The notes under the pieces were generated by a model. It saw only the letters and a program-made list of their open reading frames with translations. It was not told where the DNA came from and did not search any database. Below are positions 8,184-17,065 of a stretch of 43,030 nt of DNA, in pieces. Both the position numbers and the translations under genes were made by a program. Source of the stretch: an uncultured bacterium (lineage in GTDB: Bacteria > Verrucomicrobiota > Kiritimatiellia > PWTM01); the NCBI GenBank assembly GCA_900661335.1, contig CAACVY010000017.1, positions 1 through 43,030 of the forward strand. The letters run 5' to 3'. Position 1 is the first letter of the stretch, and the number at the start of each line of letters is the position of its first letter.

Positions 8184-9073
8184 GCCTGTATAAAGAGCTA
8201 ACTGGAATCGAATTCTTTGATGCGCGGCACGGCGGTGTGTTCGCAGGGCGGCCGTGGCTGCTCGTCGGCCCTTCCATGTCAGGGAAATCGGCGATTTCAC
8301 TTCAGTTCCTCGCTCAAGGCGTCCGAATGGGCCAGCGTTGCCTATTACTGTCCGCCCAGCCAGCGCCGGATGTGGCCATTTGGGCAGCTCGCTTTGGACC
8401 GGACGTACAGAAGGCGATCGAGACGGAACAGTTGATCATCCTAGAATACAGCCACTACGTTCCAGGCCGCGACAGCGAAAGCAGCCTCATGCTTCCGCCG
8501 GAAGGGTTTCTGGAACTCCAAGAGATCCTGACCTCCTACGGAATCCGGCGCGCAGCGATCAACACCGTGTTGCCATGGGTGCTGACTCCGAATCTGCACC
8601 TGCTGCCGGAGCACGTGTTCTCGTTTGTTCGAGCCTTTGAACGACTCCGCTGCACCACCCTGTTCACGTTGCCACGTCCGGTTTCGACAGCGGCCGTCCG
8701 CGTGAAAAACGCTTTGGACGACGTCGTGCCAATCTCCGTCACCCTTTCCATCGTCCCGGCCACCGGACAGCGATACTGGTTAACTACAAAGTACTTGGGG
8801 GAAACCCGCGCCGACGAACCCGTGCCCTTCGTGTTGGTCGAAGGGCGCGGCGCAGTCGAAGGGTTGGAAAAGCCGGCCGAGCCGGCTGCATCCCCCGCAC
8901 CAGCAGCTACGGCGACGAGCGAAGCCACTGCACGAGCGACCGCCTCCTCGTCCCGCTCCGCGGATGCGGCGGAAACTTCCCCGCAGTTCCGCTTCTCCCA
9001 AGCGGTGTTTGGCGCGCCGAGCCAGTCTTCTCGCGAATTGCGAGGATTCCGCTTCGGGTTTACTTCCGGATAG
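8180..9073 (+). CDS. KaiC/Rad55-like RecA-fold protein, possibly catalytically degenerate
   Basis: 297 residues. The N-terminal 215 resemble the KaiC/RadA/Rad55 group: an opening helix and GIEFFDARHGGVFAG, Walker A GPSMSGKS (30-37), then LQFLAQGVRMGQRCLLLSA. The segment where KaiC proteins carry the catalytic EE pair reads SAQPAPDV, and the Walker B aspartate position reads AINTVL (N128), so ATP may bind without efficient hydrolysis. Residues about 215-275 are an Ala/Pro/Ser-rich linker, ending in a basic/aromatic tail. It starts with GTG overlapping the response regulator stop and lies 13 bases before the ExeA-like ATPase. The likely role is a nucleotide-dependent regulator or adaptor; no precise homologue was recognised. 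Confidence 0.72.
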   Translation: MSLYKELTGIEFFDARHGGVFAGRPWLLVGPSMSGKSAISLQFLAQGVRMGQRCLLLSAQPAPDVAIWAARFGPDVQKAIETEQLIILEYSHYVPGRDSESSLMLPPEGFLELQEILTSYGIRRAAINTVLPWVLTPNLHLLPEHVFSFVRAFERLRCTTLFTLPRPVSTAAVRVKNALDDVVPISVTLSIVPATGQRYWLTTKYLGETRADEPVPFVLVEGRGAVEGLEKPAEPAASPAPAATATSEATARATASSSRSADAAETSPQFRFSQAVFGAPSQSSRELRGFRFGFTSG

Positions 9074-9086
9074 GGAGGAGGCCGCG

Positions 9087-9956
9087 ATGTATCTCGAGCA
9101 CTGGAACCTTCGCGAAAAGCCATTCGACAACGTAGCCGACCCACGCTTCGCGTACTTGTCGGATCAACACCGGGAAGGACTGGCACGACTCGTGTACCTG
9201 GTCGAGGGGCGCAAACTCGGCGGCATCCTGGTCGGCCCCTACGGGGTCGGAAAGTCCATGGTCCTGCAGTTGCTGGCCACCCACATCGCCAACATGACGG
9301 ACACCCGAATGGCACGGTGGGACGTTCCACCTGGCGGCGTCGACGCGCTGGCGCGACTCGTAGGTCGGGTGATCTGGCCCGACCGGAGTTTTCCAGATGT
9401 GGCGGCAGTCTTGGAAGGCATCCGCGAGTGGGCAACGTCCAACCGACCGCCGCCGTCGCACTTCGTGTTGGCACTGGATGAAGCTCAATTGATCCGCGAT
9501 CCGGGTTCGCTGGACTTTCTTCACCTGTTGACGAATATTCGGAGGGTGGGATCGCCCAACCATCCCGAGTCCCCTGCCTTCACGATCATTCTCGCCGGAC
9601 ATACCGAACTGCGGTCCCTCGTAGACCGCGAACCTGCCCTTCGTCAACGCCTCGCACTATTCTGGGAACTGGAACCCCTCAACGAACATCAGGTGATGGA
9701 GTACGTAGAACACCGCATGCGAGCCGCCGGTGGCGATATCTGGGTGTTCGAAGAGGACGCCCTGCGCGAAATCGCGGCGACTTCGGAGGGGATCCCTCGG
9801 ACGATCAATAACATCTGTGATATTGCACTGATGATCGGGTTCGCCAACCGGGTCCACAAAATCACCCGTCCGATCATACTCCAGGCGGCCGAAGAGGTCG
9901 GGGCGTTGTCCCCCGAGCGGAAATCCAAGGCGCTGGCCCCGGGGAACCCCCTATGA
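9087..9956 (+). CDS. ExeA/GspA-like AAA ATPase
   Basis: 289 residues with the classic opening of ExeA/GspA/Tn7-TnsC-like ATPases (MYLEHWNLREKPFDN, DPRFAYLS), Walker A GPYGVGKS (50-57), Walker B LALDEAQ (128-134), sensor-like ILAGHTELR, and the C-terminal lid with EGIPRTINNICD. ExeA helps place the type II secretin in the peptidoglycan layer; related proteins serve transposition targeting. No peptidoglycan-binding domain follows, so this is the ATPase core alone. ATG 9087 starts at the conserved region and is preceded by GGAGG (9074-9078, 8-base spacing). It overlaps the next gene by ATGA. Context with a response regulator and a membrane protein suggests a regulated envelope process, possibly secretion or pili; that is inference. 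Confidence 0.85.
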   Translation: MYLEHWNLREKPFDNVADPRFAYLSDQHREGLARLVYLVEGRKLGGILVGPYGVGKSMVLQLLATHIANMTDTRMARWDVPPGGVDALARLVGRVIWPDRSFPDVAAVLEGIREWATSNRPPPSHFVLALDEAQLIRDPGSLDFLHLLTNIRRVGSPNHPESPAFTIILAGHTELRSLVDREPALRQRLALFWELEPLNEHQVMEYVEHRMRAAGGDIWVFEEDALREIAATSEGIPRTINNICDIALMIGFANRVHKITRPIILQAAEEVGALSPERKSKALAPGNPL

Positions 9957-10432
9957 ATATGGATGCCACCACGCTCACTGTCACCGGCCTGATCGCCACG
10001 GTTCTGAGTCTGACGTTCGCGATTGCCGCCCACATTTCCACGCAACGTCGGAACCGCCAAAAAGCCTGCCTGGAAAAAATGCTCGCGGAGCAGGAACAAC
10101 CTAGCCCGTCTGCTTCAGGCGAGGCGGTGGCGACTGCGGTCACGGCTCGGGTCTACTCCGCGACACCCACCTCGGCCAGACCCGCGGAAAACCCAGTGCC
10201 AACCATGGCCCCGGACATGGCCCCAACTCCGGTAAACCCCACCGCCGTATCGGTCCGGCGTCGTCCCGTGTTCATTCCGCCCGCTTTGGGGGCTCCGGAA
10301 GTTCCGGTCAAGAACGGCACGCCAAGTTCCGCGTTCTTTAAGCGGTTTGTGGTCAAGCCCGAATCCGCTACCATAGAGCCGGTCGAGGAAGAGTCCCAGG
10401 CGGATGACCCCGAGAAGTTCGTGTGGGAATGA
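9953..10432 (+). CDS. Single-pass membrane protein with long disordered tail
   Basis: 159 residues. One hydrophobic helix (about 8-28) is followed by a basic stop-transfer segment (QRRNRQK), then a Pro/Ala/Thr/Val-rich low-complexity region and an acidic C-terminus (EEESQADDPEKF). The charge pattern predicts the tail in the cytoplasm, where it could recruit the neighbouring ATPases. It overlaps both neighbours by ATGA (9953-9956 and 10429-10432), so it belongs to the operon. No domain was recognised and no function is assigned. Confidence 0.7.
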   Translation: MNMDATTLTVTGLIATVLSLTFAIAAHISTQRRNRQKACLEKMLAEQEQPSPSASGEAVATAVTARVYSATPTSARPAENPVPTMAPDMAPTPVNPTAVSVRRRPVFIPPALGAPEVPVKNGTPSSAFFKRFVVKPESATIEPVEEESQADDPEKFVWE

Positions 10433-11835
10433 CAGTCCTCGGACCGGCCTCGACGAGTTCGCCGCACATCGGTCAGAAAAGTCAGGTCACCTCGACACCC
10501 ATGGCCGAGAATCGGAACGTGGCAACGTCGAACCCAGAGCCCACTGTGCTCAATAGCCGCGCCGTAGCCGCCCGGATCCTTTCACGATGGATCCGCACTG
10601 GGGCTTTCCCCGACCGCATGCTGGATGAAGTCACTTCGGACCACGCGTTCGTGATGGAACTCGTCCATGGCGTCGTGCGCCGCCGTGAAATCCTCGAGTG
10701 GATCATTCGCCAATGCACACCGACTCCACCCCCTCCCGTGGTCCAAGCAGTTCTGTGGGTCGGGATCGAACAGCTATGCTTCATGGACCACGTGGAGCCG
10801 TATGCCGCGGTCCATGAAACCGTGGAAGCTGCGCGGCAACTGGGCGTGGGCTGGGCCACCAAACTGGTCAACGCCGTTCTGCGTCGCGTACAACGGGAAC
10901 GGAGTAACTGGCTCCTGCGTCTTCGCCGCGCGCCCCCTGCCCTGCGCTATTCACACCCAATCGCGTTACTCGAACGTTGGGAGCGTGAGTTCGGACAAAC
11001 CCGGGCCCATCGCCTCTGCGAATGGAACAATCTGCCTCCGGACACCTGTCTGCGGCTTCGCCCCACTGGCCCAAGCATGAAGGAATTTCTCCAGCGACTC
11101 GAGCGCGCAGGATGCCCCGCCCATCCCCACCCGTTCGACCCGGCACGGTTCGTGATTCTCGGCCGCGGGGTTCCCCCCGCCAAGGTGCCAGGCTACGAAC
11201 AGGGTTGGTTCTACGTCCAAGACCCCTCGACCGCGCTCGCCCCTGACATGCTCCATCCGCGCCCGGGAGAGGTGGCTGTGGACCTTTGCGCCGCCCCGGG
11301 TGGGAAAACCGCCATCCTCGCCGAGGCGGTCGCCCCGCACGGCATCGTGATCGCCTGCGATCGCCATGCGGACCGGCTGCAACGCCTCCGCGACAATGTC
11401 CAGCGCCTGGGATTGAGCAACGTCCGCGTCTGCGAGGTCGATGCCACTGGCGTCAGCCTCGAGCAAATTCGCGCCGAATTACCCGACCCGGCGCTCGCTC
11501 CAACGGCCATTCTCCTCGACGTGCCCTGCACGAACACGGGCGTGATCCGCCGCCGTCCCGACGTGCGGTGGGCATTTTCCCCAGCCCGACTGTCCCGCGC
11601 GCTCGATCTCCAGCGCCAGCTACTGCAACGCGCTGCAGAACTCTTGGATGTCGGAGGCCGCCTCGTCTACAGCACCTGCAGTCTCGAGCGTGAAGAAAAC
11701 CGCGACATGGTTTGCGCGTTTTTGGAGGAACATCCCGACTTCGAGTTAGTGGGCGAACGGCTTCTCTTCCCGCCCGACTCAGCCACGGACGGCGCCTACG
11801 CTGCCCTTTTGGTCCGACGCGCACCACAGAAGTGA
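10429..11835 (+). CDS. rsmB: 16S rRNA (cytosine-967-C5)-methyltransferase RsmB
   Basis: About 468 residues with a NusB-like RNA-binding domain (roughly 40-165) and a Rossmann methyltransferase domain. SAM motif I is DLCAAPGGK (about 285-293). The two cysteines of m5C enzymes are present: the catalytic TC cysteine in YSTCSLE (about C417) and the release cysteine in DVPCTNTG (about C367). It methylates C967 of 16S rRNA in the cytoplasm. The ATG at 10429 overlaps the preceding stop (ATGA), supporting this start, but the first 26 residues are not conserved-looking and ATG 10501 is a good alternative. Its inclusion in the response regulator/ATPase operon may be incidental. Confidence 0.92.
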   Translation: MTVLGPASTSSPHIGQKSQVTSTPMAENRNVATSNPEPTVLNSRAVAARILSRWIRTGAFPDRMLDEVTSDHAFVMELVHGVVRRREILEWIIRQCTPTPPPPVVQAVLWVGIEQLCFMDHVEPYAAVHETVEAARQLGVGWATKLVNAVLRRVQRERSNWLLRLRRAPPALRYSHPIALLERWEREFGQTRAHRLCEWNNLPPDTCLRLRPTGPSMKEFLQRLERAGCPAHPHPFDPARFVILGRGVPPAKVPGYEQGWFYVQDPSTALAPDMLHPRPGEVAVDLCAAPGGKTAILAEAVAPHGIVIACDRHADRLQRLRDNVQRLGLSNVRVCEVDATGVSLEQIRAELPDPALAPTAILLDVPCTNTGVIRRRPDVRWAFSPARLSRALDLQRQLLQRAAELLDVGGRLVYSTCSLEREENRDMVCAFLEEHPDFELVGERLLFPPDSATDGAYAALLVRRAPQK

Positions 11836-12159
11836 CCGCACCGGCGAACACCGGGCTCGTGGGGTCCGTGTTTGACTCCTCCCACACCCCGCTGGGAGAC
11901 GCCCGAAGGGAACTTCGCGCAAAACCTACACAGGCGACCCGATGGTGGACGTTCGTCTCCCACCCCGCGTCGCCGCGGCCTATCCACGCTATTTTGGGCC
12001 AGGTTCCAAGGCTTGGACGGGCACCACTCCGATTCGTCCAAGGCTTGGAACGCTCAGGCGTGAAGAACGCGACGCGATGGGCCAAGCGCCAAGAACCGTG
12101 GCTTGACCCTGGAGCATCCTGCGGGTATCGTGCCCGCAAGATCCGGGAGCGCTGTGCAC
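11836..12159. other. Intergenic region with two palindromic repeats
   Basis: 324 bp between rsmB and the sugar isomerase-like gene, with no gene seen. It contains two copies of the 15-bp palindrome described at 12004-12050, and several weak inverted repeats (for example the 5-bp CGAAG/CTTCG stem in the first 90 bases). Confidence 0.6.
12004..12050. repeat. Two phased 15-bp palindromes
   Basis: TTCCAAGGCTTGGAC (12004-12018) and GTCCAAGGCTTGGAA (12036-12050) share the 7-bp inverted arms and single central base of the array at 24121-24294. Their start-to-start distance is 32 bp, the same as there, with an unrelated 17-bp spacer. They lie 110 bases upstream of the sugar isomerase-like gene. Confidence 0.85.
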
Positions 12160-13035
12160 ATGCATCGGAAAGTCAACCGAAGGGAATTCCTTAGTGTGAT
12201 GGGACTCGTCTGTGCCACCGCCCGCGTGCCCGCCGCGCGAGGCGAGCCAGCCCCCCACGTGCTGTGGGGCGCATGCCAAGGAATGGACCGACAACAAGCG
12301 TTGAAAGACGCCGGATTCGACTTCATCGAGGGGTCTGTCGGCAGCTTATTGACGCCCTCGAAATCGGACGAGGAATTCGAAGCGGCAATTTCGAAGCTCG
12401 ACCGCGTACTTCCGATCCGGTCGTGCACGGGCTTCATCCCGGGTTCGCTGCCGGTGGTCGGGCCGTCGGTGAACCGCGAAGCGCTGTTGCAACATGCGCG
12501 CATCACGTTCCAGCGCGCCCACCGCTTGGGCATTTCATACATCGTGTTCGGCAGCGGGGGAGCGCGAAAAATTCCAGATGGGTTCGATCCTGCGCGCGCG
12601 AGAGAACAGTTCATCGAACTGGCTCGGGCTATGGGCCCGCTCGCCCAGGAGGCCGGTGTGACGATCGTGTTGGAGCCGCTCAATCGCGGCGAAACCAACT
12701 TCTTCCACACCGTGGCCGAAGGAATCGAGCTGGTCGATGCCGTCGGGCACCCGAACGTGCAGCTCCTTGCGGACATCTACCACATGCTGCGCGAAAACGA
12801 AGCCCCGGAGTCGTTGCTTCGCGCAGGCGCACGGTTGCGCCACTGCCACATCGCGGAAAAGCGAAACCGAACGCCCCCGGGAACGGAGGGCGACGACTTT
12901 CGCCCGTTCTTCCGCGCCTTGAAACAGATTGGTTACCGTGGTGGCATCTCGATCGAAGGGCGGTGGAGTCGAGACCCGACCGCGGATTACACGCGCGCGA
13001 TTGCGACCCTGCGCCAGCAGTACGCCGAAGCCTAA
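12160..13035 (+). CDS. Tat-exported sugar phosphate isomerase/epimerase-like TIM-barrel protein
   Basis: 291 residues. The N-terminus has NRREFLSVMG followed by a hydrophobic run and PAARGEP, a twin-arginine-type signal, so it should fold in the cytoplasm and be exported. The remainder is a xylose-isomerase-like/AP-endonuclease-2 TIM barrel with metal-ligand candidates E172 (VLEPLNRGE), D205 and H208 (ADIYHM), H230 (CHIAE) and E266 (SIEG). This resembles the hydroxypyruvate isomerase/tagatose-epimerase branch. The substrate cannot be told from sequence. ATG 12160 is chosen because the Tat signal starts there; GGGAG lies 10 bases before. It converges on the glycoside hydrolase gene with only 4 bases between the stops. 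Confidence 0.85.
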   Translation: MHRKVNRREFLSVMGLVCATARVPAARGEPAPHVLWGACQGMDRQQALKDAGFDFIEGSVGSLLTPSKSDEEFEAAISKLDRVLPIRSCTGFIPGSLPVVGPSVNREALLQHARITFQRAHRLGISYIVFGSGGARKIPDGFDPARAREQFIELARAMGPLAQEAGVTIVLEPLNRGETNFFHTVAEGIELVDAVGHPNVQLLADIYHMLRENEAPESLLRAGARLRHCHIAEKRNRTPPGTEGDDFRPFFRALKQIGYRGGISIEGRWSRDPTADYTRAIATLRQQYAEA

Positions 13036-13039
13036 GGCG

Positions 13040-15154
13040 TCAAGGACGTGCCATCCACACGGGCGTTGTAAAGGTCACTTCGTTGGTGCTGCCACCGTCG
13101 TCTGGGGGATCCAACAACAACCACGCTTGCCATCGCAACGGCGGATCGGGCCGTCCGTTGCCGTCCCCGCTCCAGTGAATCGTTTCGCGCATCCACAACG
13201 GCCAACACACAAACTTCCAATCCATGTCCTGCTCCAATTCTACACCCCGGGGTTGAAACACCTCGCCTGTGCGGTCGCTGATCCGGCAGGTCAGGCGTAG
13301 AGGTCCGCCTCGGTTTCGAATCCACACGCCTAGCTGTTCAGGCGCCCCCGGCAACTGCGCCGAAGATGGCTCCCGGGGTTCTAGGGTGAAATATTTGTAG
13401 CCGGGCGCCACGGCCCAACGCACCGTAACCTCCGCGGTCAACAGAGCGGCGGCCTCGGCAGAAGAGTCCGCGGCACGATGTTCCAAGTGCCAACTCCCTG
13501 TGAAGGGAGGTCGTCCGTCGCGGCCGACCACAAGCCGGACTTGCTGGGCCCAGTCGGCTGCGACAGGAACCCAGGTCCACCAGGGCTGTAGGGCGATCAC
13601 CCTCCCGTCTTCACGCACGAATTCCAGCCAACCGCGTTGCGGAGGAAAGTCCGGCGGCAACGCCACCTGCACAGGTACCCGTTCTTCGTTCAGCGAAACC
13701 TGTACTATGTTCGTTCGGCCGTCGTACGCAAGGAAACGAACGGCCCCCGCCAACGGGGGACCGAAACGCGGTGTCACCTGGAGACTCCACCCGCCAGTAC
13801 GGGCAGGCACGACGAGCACTTGCTCGACTCGAAAGTCCTCCCAATCCCAAGGACTAGCCTCTCGGAGGCGCTCCGCAGACTCCGATGGCACCGTGGCGAT
13901 AAACGGAACTTCTGTGACTCGCAGAATGAGGTCCGCTTCTTCCGGCACGCCATTGGTTTGCGGTTCGCCAAGATGGTTACAGCCCACCAGCGGTGCACGC
14001 ACACCTGGGCAACGAAGGAATGCTTCCGATGCGATCGTCCACGCGGCGATCTTCCACCGCGGGCCGTCCTGAAAGAGGAGCACCCAGTCCTCGGGGTACG
14101 CGGGACCGCGCGCGCGGGGCACGGCACAACGCCGCACAAATCGGTACGCGCCCAGCTCGCGGTGAAACACCGTCGCCGCGGTCCAAGCGGGCTTAGGCTG
14201 AAACGGCGGGGAAACATCCGAGCGCCACCGGTGTTCCACTACACCGAAATGGTGCTCGGGCTCCTTCGGGTCCACACCATCGTCCCGCCAGTCATACCAG
14301 ATTGACAGCGCCACCCCGCAGGCTGCGTTGACCAACCATTGTCGAAATAGATACAAGCCCTGGCGGTCTCGATCCATTCCCTTCCAAACATCCGAATACC
14401 CCCATTCCCCCGACATGATCACCACCGACGAGGATGGCCGAGCACGCCGAATCATGTCCCGCAGCCGCGCGTACTCCGCCGCCGCGGTCTCGGGTGGTTC
14501 CTGCCGGTAAGGATGGATGGTTACCGCCGTCCAACCGTTCAACAGGCCACCCTCAAAACAGCGCCGGAGGAAGTCCCAATCGAACCTGGACGTCGCGGGC
14601 CCCACGATGGCCTCGTCCGGAGCCACGGACCGAATGGCACGGATCGTCTCCTGGGCGAGGGCGACGTAATCGTCGGGCGAAGGTTCCGGTTTCCAGAACT
14701 GCCGCAAGTTGGGCTCGTTCCAGATTTCCCAGACGTGGCCACGCCCACGATACCTCTCCACACACGCAGCGGCCCATCGGGCGAACGCAGCGCGTCCCTC
14801 CGGCGTGCGCGGTGCTTGACCCCCATCGTACAGGGGATTCCCATAGTCGAGGATCCATAACGCGCGAAGGCCGTGCGTCTGCAGCGCGGCGGCCAGGCGG
14901 TCGTACGCGGAAAAATCGTAGACGCCCGTGCTTCGTTCGATCCGCGACCAGGTCATGTCCATTCGGACCCACCGCACGCCGGTGGCGGCCAACTGCTCCA
15001 GCTCGCCTGGTTTGGGATCGGTGAAGTGGATGTTGAACCCATATCGTTCCCCCAGCGGCGTTGGATCGGCCGGCCGCCAAGGTTGACTTGCCCATAGGGC
15101 CCCAGCGCCCACCAGGGCCCACAAAATCCCAATTGTCGCCCATGTCCAGTTCAT
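13040..15154 (-). CDS. Secreted clan-A glycoside hydrolase-like protein
   Basis: 704 residues. A signal or anchor helix (about 5-22) precedes a TIM barrel of the GH5/GH39/GH42-like clan A. The acid/base glutamate is in EIWNEPN (E147), the nucleophile candidate in MSGEWGY (E250), and YGFNIHFTD and RWVRMDMTWSRIE are typical early strands. The C-terminal 350 residues are beta-rich and end in a segment resembling a carbohydrate-binding module. Retaining hydrolysis of a plant or algal polysaccharide is likely, but the family and substrate cannot be fixed by eye. No terminator-like hairpin fits in the 4-bp convergent gap, so the two transcripts probably overlap. Confidence 0.82.
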   Translation of the reverse strand: MNWTWATIGILWALVGAGALWASQPWRPADPTPLGERYGFNIHFTDPKPGELEQLAATGVRWVRMDMTWSRIERSTGVYDFSAYDRLAAALQTHGLRALWILDYGNPLYDGGQAPRTPEGRAAFARWAAACVERYRGRGHVWEIWNEPNLRQFWKPEPSPDDYVALAQETIRAIRSVAPDEAIVGPATSRFDWDFLRRCFEGGLLNGWTAVTIHPYRQEPPETAAAEYARLRDMIRRARPSSSVVIMSGEWGYSDVWKGMDRDRQGLYLFRQWLVNAACGVALSIWYDWRDDGVDPKEPEHHFGVVEHRWRSDVSPPFQPKPAWTAATVFHRELGAYRFVRRCAVPRARGPAYPEDWVLLFQDGPRWKIAAWTIASEAFLRCPGVRAPLVGCNHLGEPQTNGVPEEADLILRVTEVPFIATVPSESAERLREASPWDWEDFRVEQVLVVPARTGGWSLQVTPRFGPPLAGAVRFLAYDGRTNIVQVSLNEERVPVQVALPPDFPPQRGWLEFVREDGRVIALQPWWTWVPVAADWAQQVRLVVGRDGRPPFTGSWHLEHRAADSSAEAAALLTAEVTVRWAVAPGYKYFTLEPREPSSAQLPGAPEQLGVWIRNRGGPLRLTCRISDRTGEVFQPRGVELEQDMDWKFVCWPLWMRETIHWSGDGNGRPDPPLRWQAWLLLDPPDDGGSTNEVTFTTPVWMARP

Positions 15155-15654
15155 GCGTTGAACATCTTTCGACTTCCCCGAGCATGGCCGTTCAGCCTGT
15201 CCGAAGTCAAACTGTCAAACCTGGACGTGCACGCGTTTCGACATTTGCGAGCACCGCCGCGCAAATCATCCATCCGCGAGCCGACGCCGATCCATTCGAA
15301 GGGCGAACGGCGCGTCGTCGCGCCCCTCTATACGACCCACGTCGGGCGTGACCCTCCACAGGTGATCCTGTAGCTGTTGGGGAACCTCGGGAGCCAACGT
15401 GGGTAATTGCCGCCGCTGTGCGAGGGATCGCGCCAGTTGCGAAATCGACTGGATGCGAGAGCTGTCGTGGAGGAAGGTCCCATGAGCTCACCTCCGCACG
15501 AAGCTTGCGCACGCAACAGAGCAGCTCCGAAAATCCCGCCCTACCCCTCTCGTCGCCCAGGGAACCGCATGGCGACGGATCCACGAAGGGCAGGGGGCAC
15601 AACATCGCGCAAGGGCCGAGGCTCTGCGATCAGGAAGAACTCGAATTCGTCACT
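15155..15654. other. Intergenic region between phoH and the glycoside hydrolase gene
   Basis: 500 bp without a gene I can support. A compact GC hairpin with a 6-bp stem and TCGT loop lies at 15309-15324. The open frame covering part of this region encodes nothing recognisable. Confidence 0.55.
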
Positions 15655-16953
15655 CTACAACAAATTGGCGGCGAGCTCGGCCAATTCGGACCGCACACCC
15701 TTGCGCAGGTTGATGTGGGCCGCGAGCCCACAACTTCGAAACCGGTTGACTGCTTTGGACAACCCGTTGGACGTGCTGTCCACGTAGGGGTTGTCGATCT
15801 GGTAGATGTCGCCGGTGAGCACGATTTTGGTCCCATGCCCCACCCGGGTGATGATCGTTTTGACTTCCAACGGCGTGAGGTTCTGGGCTTCGTCCACGAT
15901 CATGAACTGGTGATGGATGCTCCGCCCGCGGATGAACGTCAGTGGCTCGATGGCGATGTGACCGCCGTACTGCTCCAGCAGCTGTCGAGTGCTCGTGCCG
16001 TCCTTGCGTTCACTCATCAGAAGATCCAACGCGTCGAAGATGGGCTGCATCCACGGATCCAGCTTTTCCTCCACGCCCCCGGGCAGGTAGCCGATATCTT
16101 TTCCCATCGGGAGGGTGGGACGCGAGACCAACAGCTTGCGGTACATCTTGCGCTCCAAGGTCATGTAGAGTCCCGCCGCCACCGCCAGCAACGTTTTGCC
16201 GGTGCCGGCCTTGCCGATGATGGTAACGAGGCGAATCCGCTCGTCCAGAAGCGCATCCATCGCAAACCATTGTTCCTTGTTCCGAGGGCGCACGGCGCCA
16301 AGTTCCCGCGGCACAGGCAAGAGCGGGATGATATGGCGCGCCTCTGGATCGAGGCGCCCCAGCAGCGTATGTTGGGCGTCGGCGGTGTCGCGCAAAAGGA
16401 GATACTCATTCGGGGGCCGGGGTTCTCCCACGTACGGGACCATGCCGCCGGCGGCAATCTGCGCCATTTGTTCCGGCGACAGCTCCAACTCGGAGTACCC
16501 GAGGTAGAGTTCGCTGATGTCCACTCGATCCGACTCGTAGTCCTGGGCCTCGATGCCGTGCGCGTCGGCCAGGATGCGCAGGTTGATATCTTTGCTGACC
16601 ACGATGCAGGGCTCCGGCCCGGTGCGCTGGAAGTGCATCGCCAACTCGATGATCTCGCGATCCACCGATCCATTGCGGCCGGGTTCCAACGGCGCGCCCG
16701 CCGGGCCGACCACCTTGAGCAGCCCCCCATTGCCGAGCCGAACACCGTCCGACAACTTGCCGCGGGAACGGAGTTCGTCCAACGAGCGGCTCACCTGTCG
16801 AGCGCAACGGCCAAGCTCCGACATGTCCCGCTTGAACTGGTCGATTTCTCGGATCACACCGATCGGCAACACCACGGTGTTGTCCTCGAAGCGAAACAAC
16901 GCATTGGGGTCGTGCAAGAGGACGTTGGTGTCGAGGATGAACGTTTTTTTCAT
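15655..16953 (-). CDS. PhoH2-type protein (PIN domain plus PhoH ATPase)
   Basis: 432 residues. An N-terminal PIN domain opens with KTFILDTNVLLHDPNAL (acidic D8) and has further acidic residues around EIDQFKRDMSE and SKDINLRILAD. The C-terminal PhoH ATPase has Walker A GKAGTGKT (247-254), the SRPTLPMGKDIGYLPG loop, Walker B MIVDEAQN (351-358) and TGD (380-382). PhoH2 proteins studied elsewhere combine RNA unwinding with ribonuclease activity. ATG 16953 is the first residue of the PIN fold; the frame remains open upstream but is not homologous. It is monocistronic, with 111 bases to the aminotransferase stop upstream. Confidence 0.93.
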   Translation of the reverse strand: MKKTFILDTNVLLHDPNALFRFEDNTVVLPIGVIREIDQFKRDMSELGRCARQVSRSLDELRSRGKLSDGVRLGNGGLLKVVGPAGAPLEPGRNGSVDREIIELAMHFQRTGPEPCIVVSKDINLRILADAHGIEAQDYESDRVDISELYLGYSELELSPEQMAQIAAGGMVPYVGEPRPPNEYLLLRDTADAQHTLLGRLDPEARHIIPLLPVPRELGAVRPRNKEQWFAMDALLDERIRLVTIIGKAGTGKTLLAVAAGLYMTLERKMYRKLLVSRPTLPMGKDIGYLPGGVEEKLDPWMQPIFDALDLLMSERKDGTSTRQLLEQYGGHIAIEPLTFIRGRSIHHQFMIVDEAQNLTPLEVKTIITRVGHGTKIVLTGDIYQIDNPYVDSTSNGLSKAVNRFRSCGLAAHINLRKGVRSELAELAANLL

Positions 16954-17065
16954 CGCGGCGAACTTCTCCACGCCATAGTCGGCTCTGGAGGCTGAATCCC
17001 CACCGCAGCCGGCGAGCGCGTGAACCGACCACGGTGGAATGAAATGCCGATCTCGCGGGCGGTTT

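Noticed and set aside
15418-16995. Long open frame on the plus strand over phoH
   Set aside because: It lies antisense to a clear PhoH gene with intact Walker and PIN motifs, shows no domain of its own, and arises from GC-rich codon bias.
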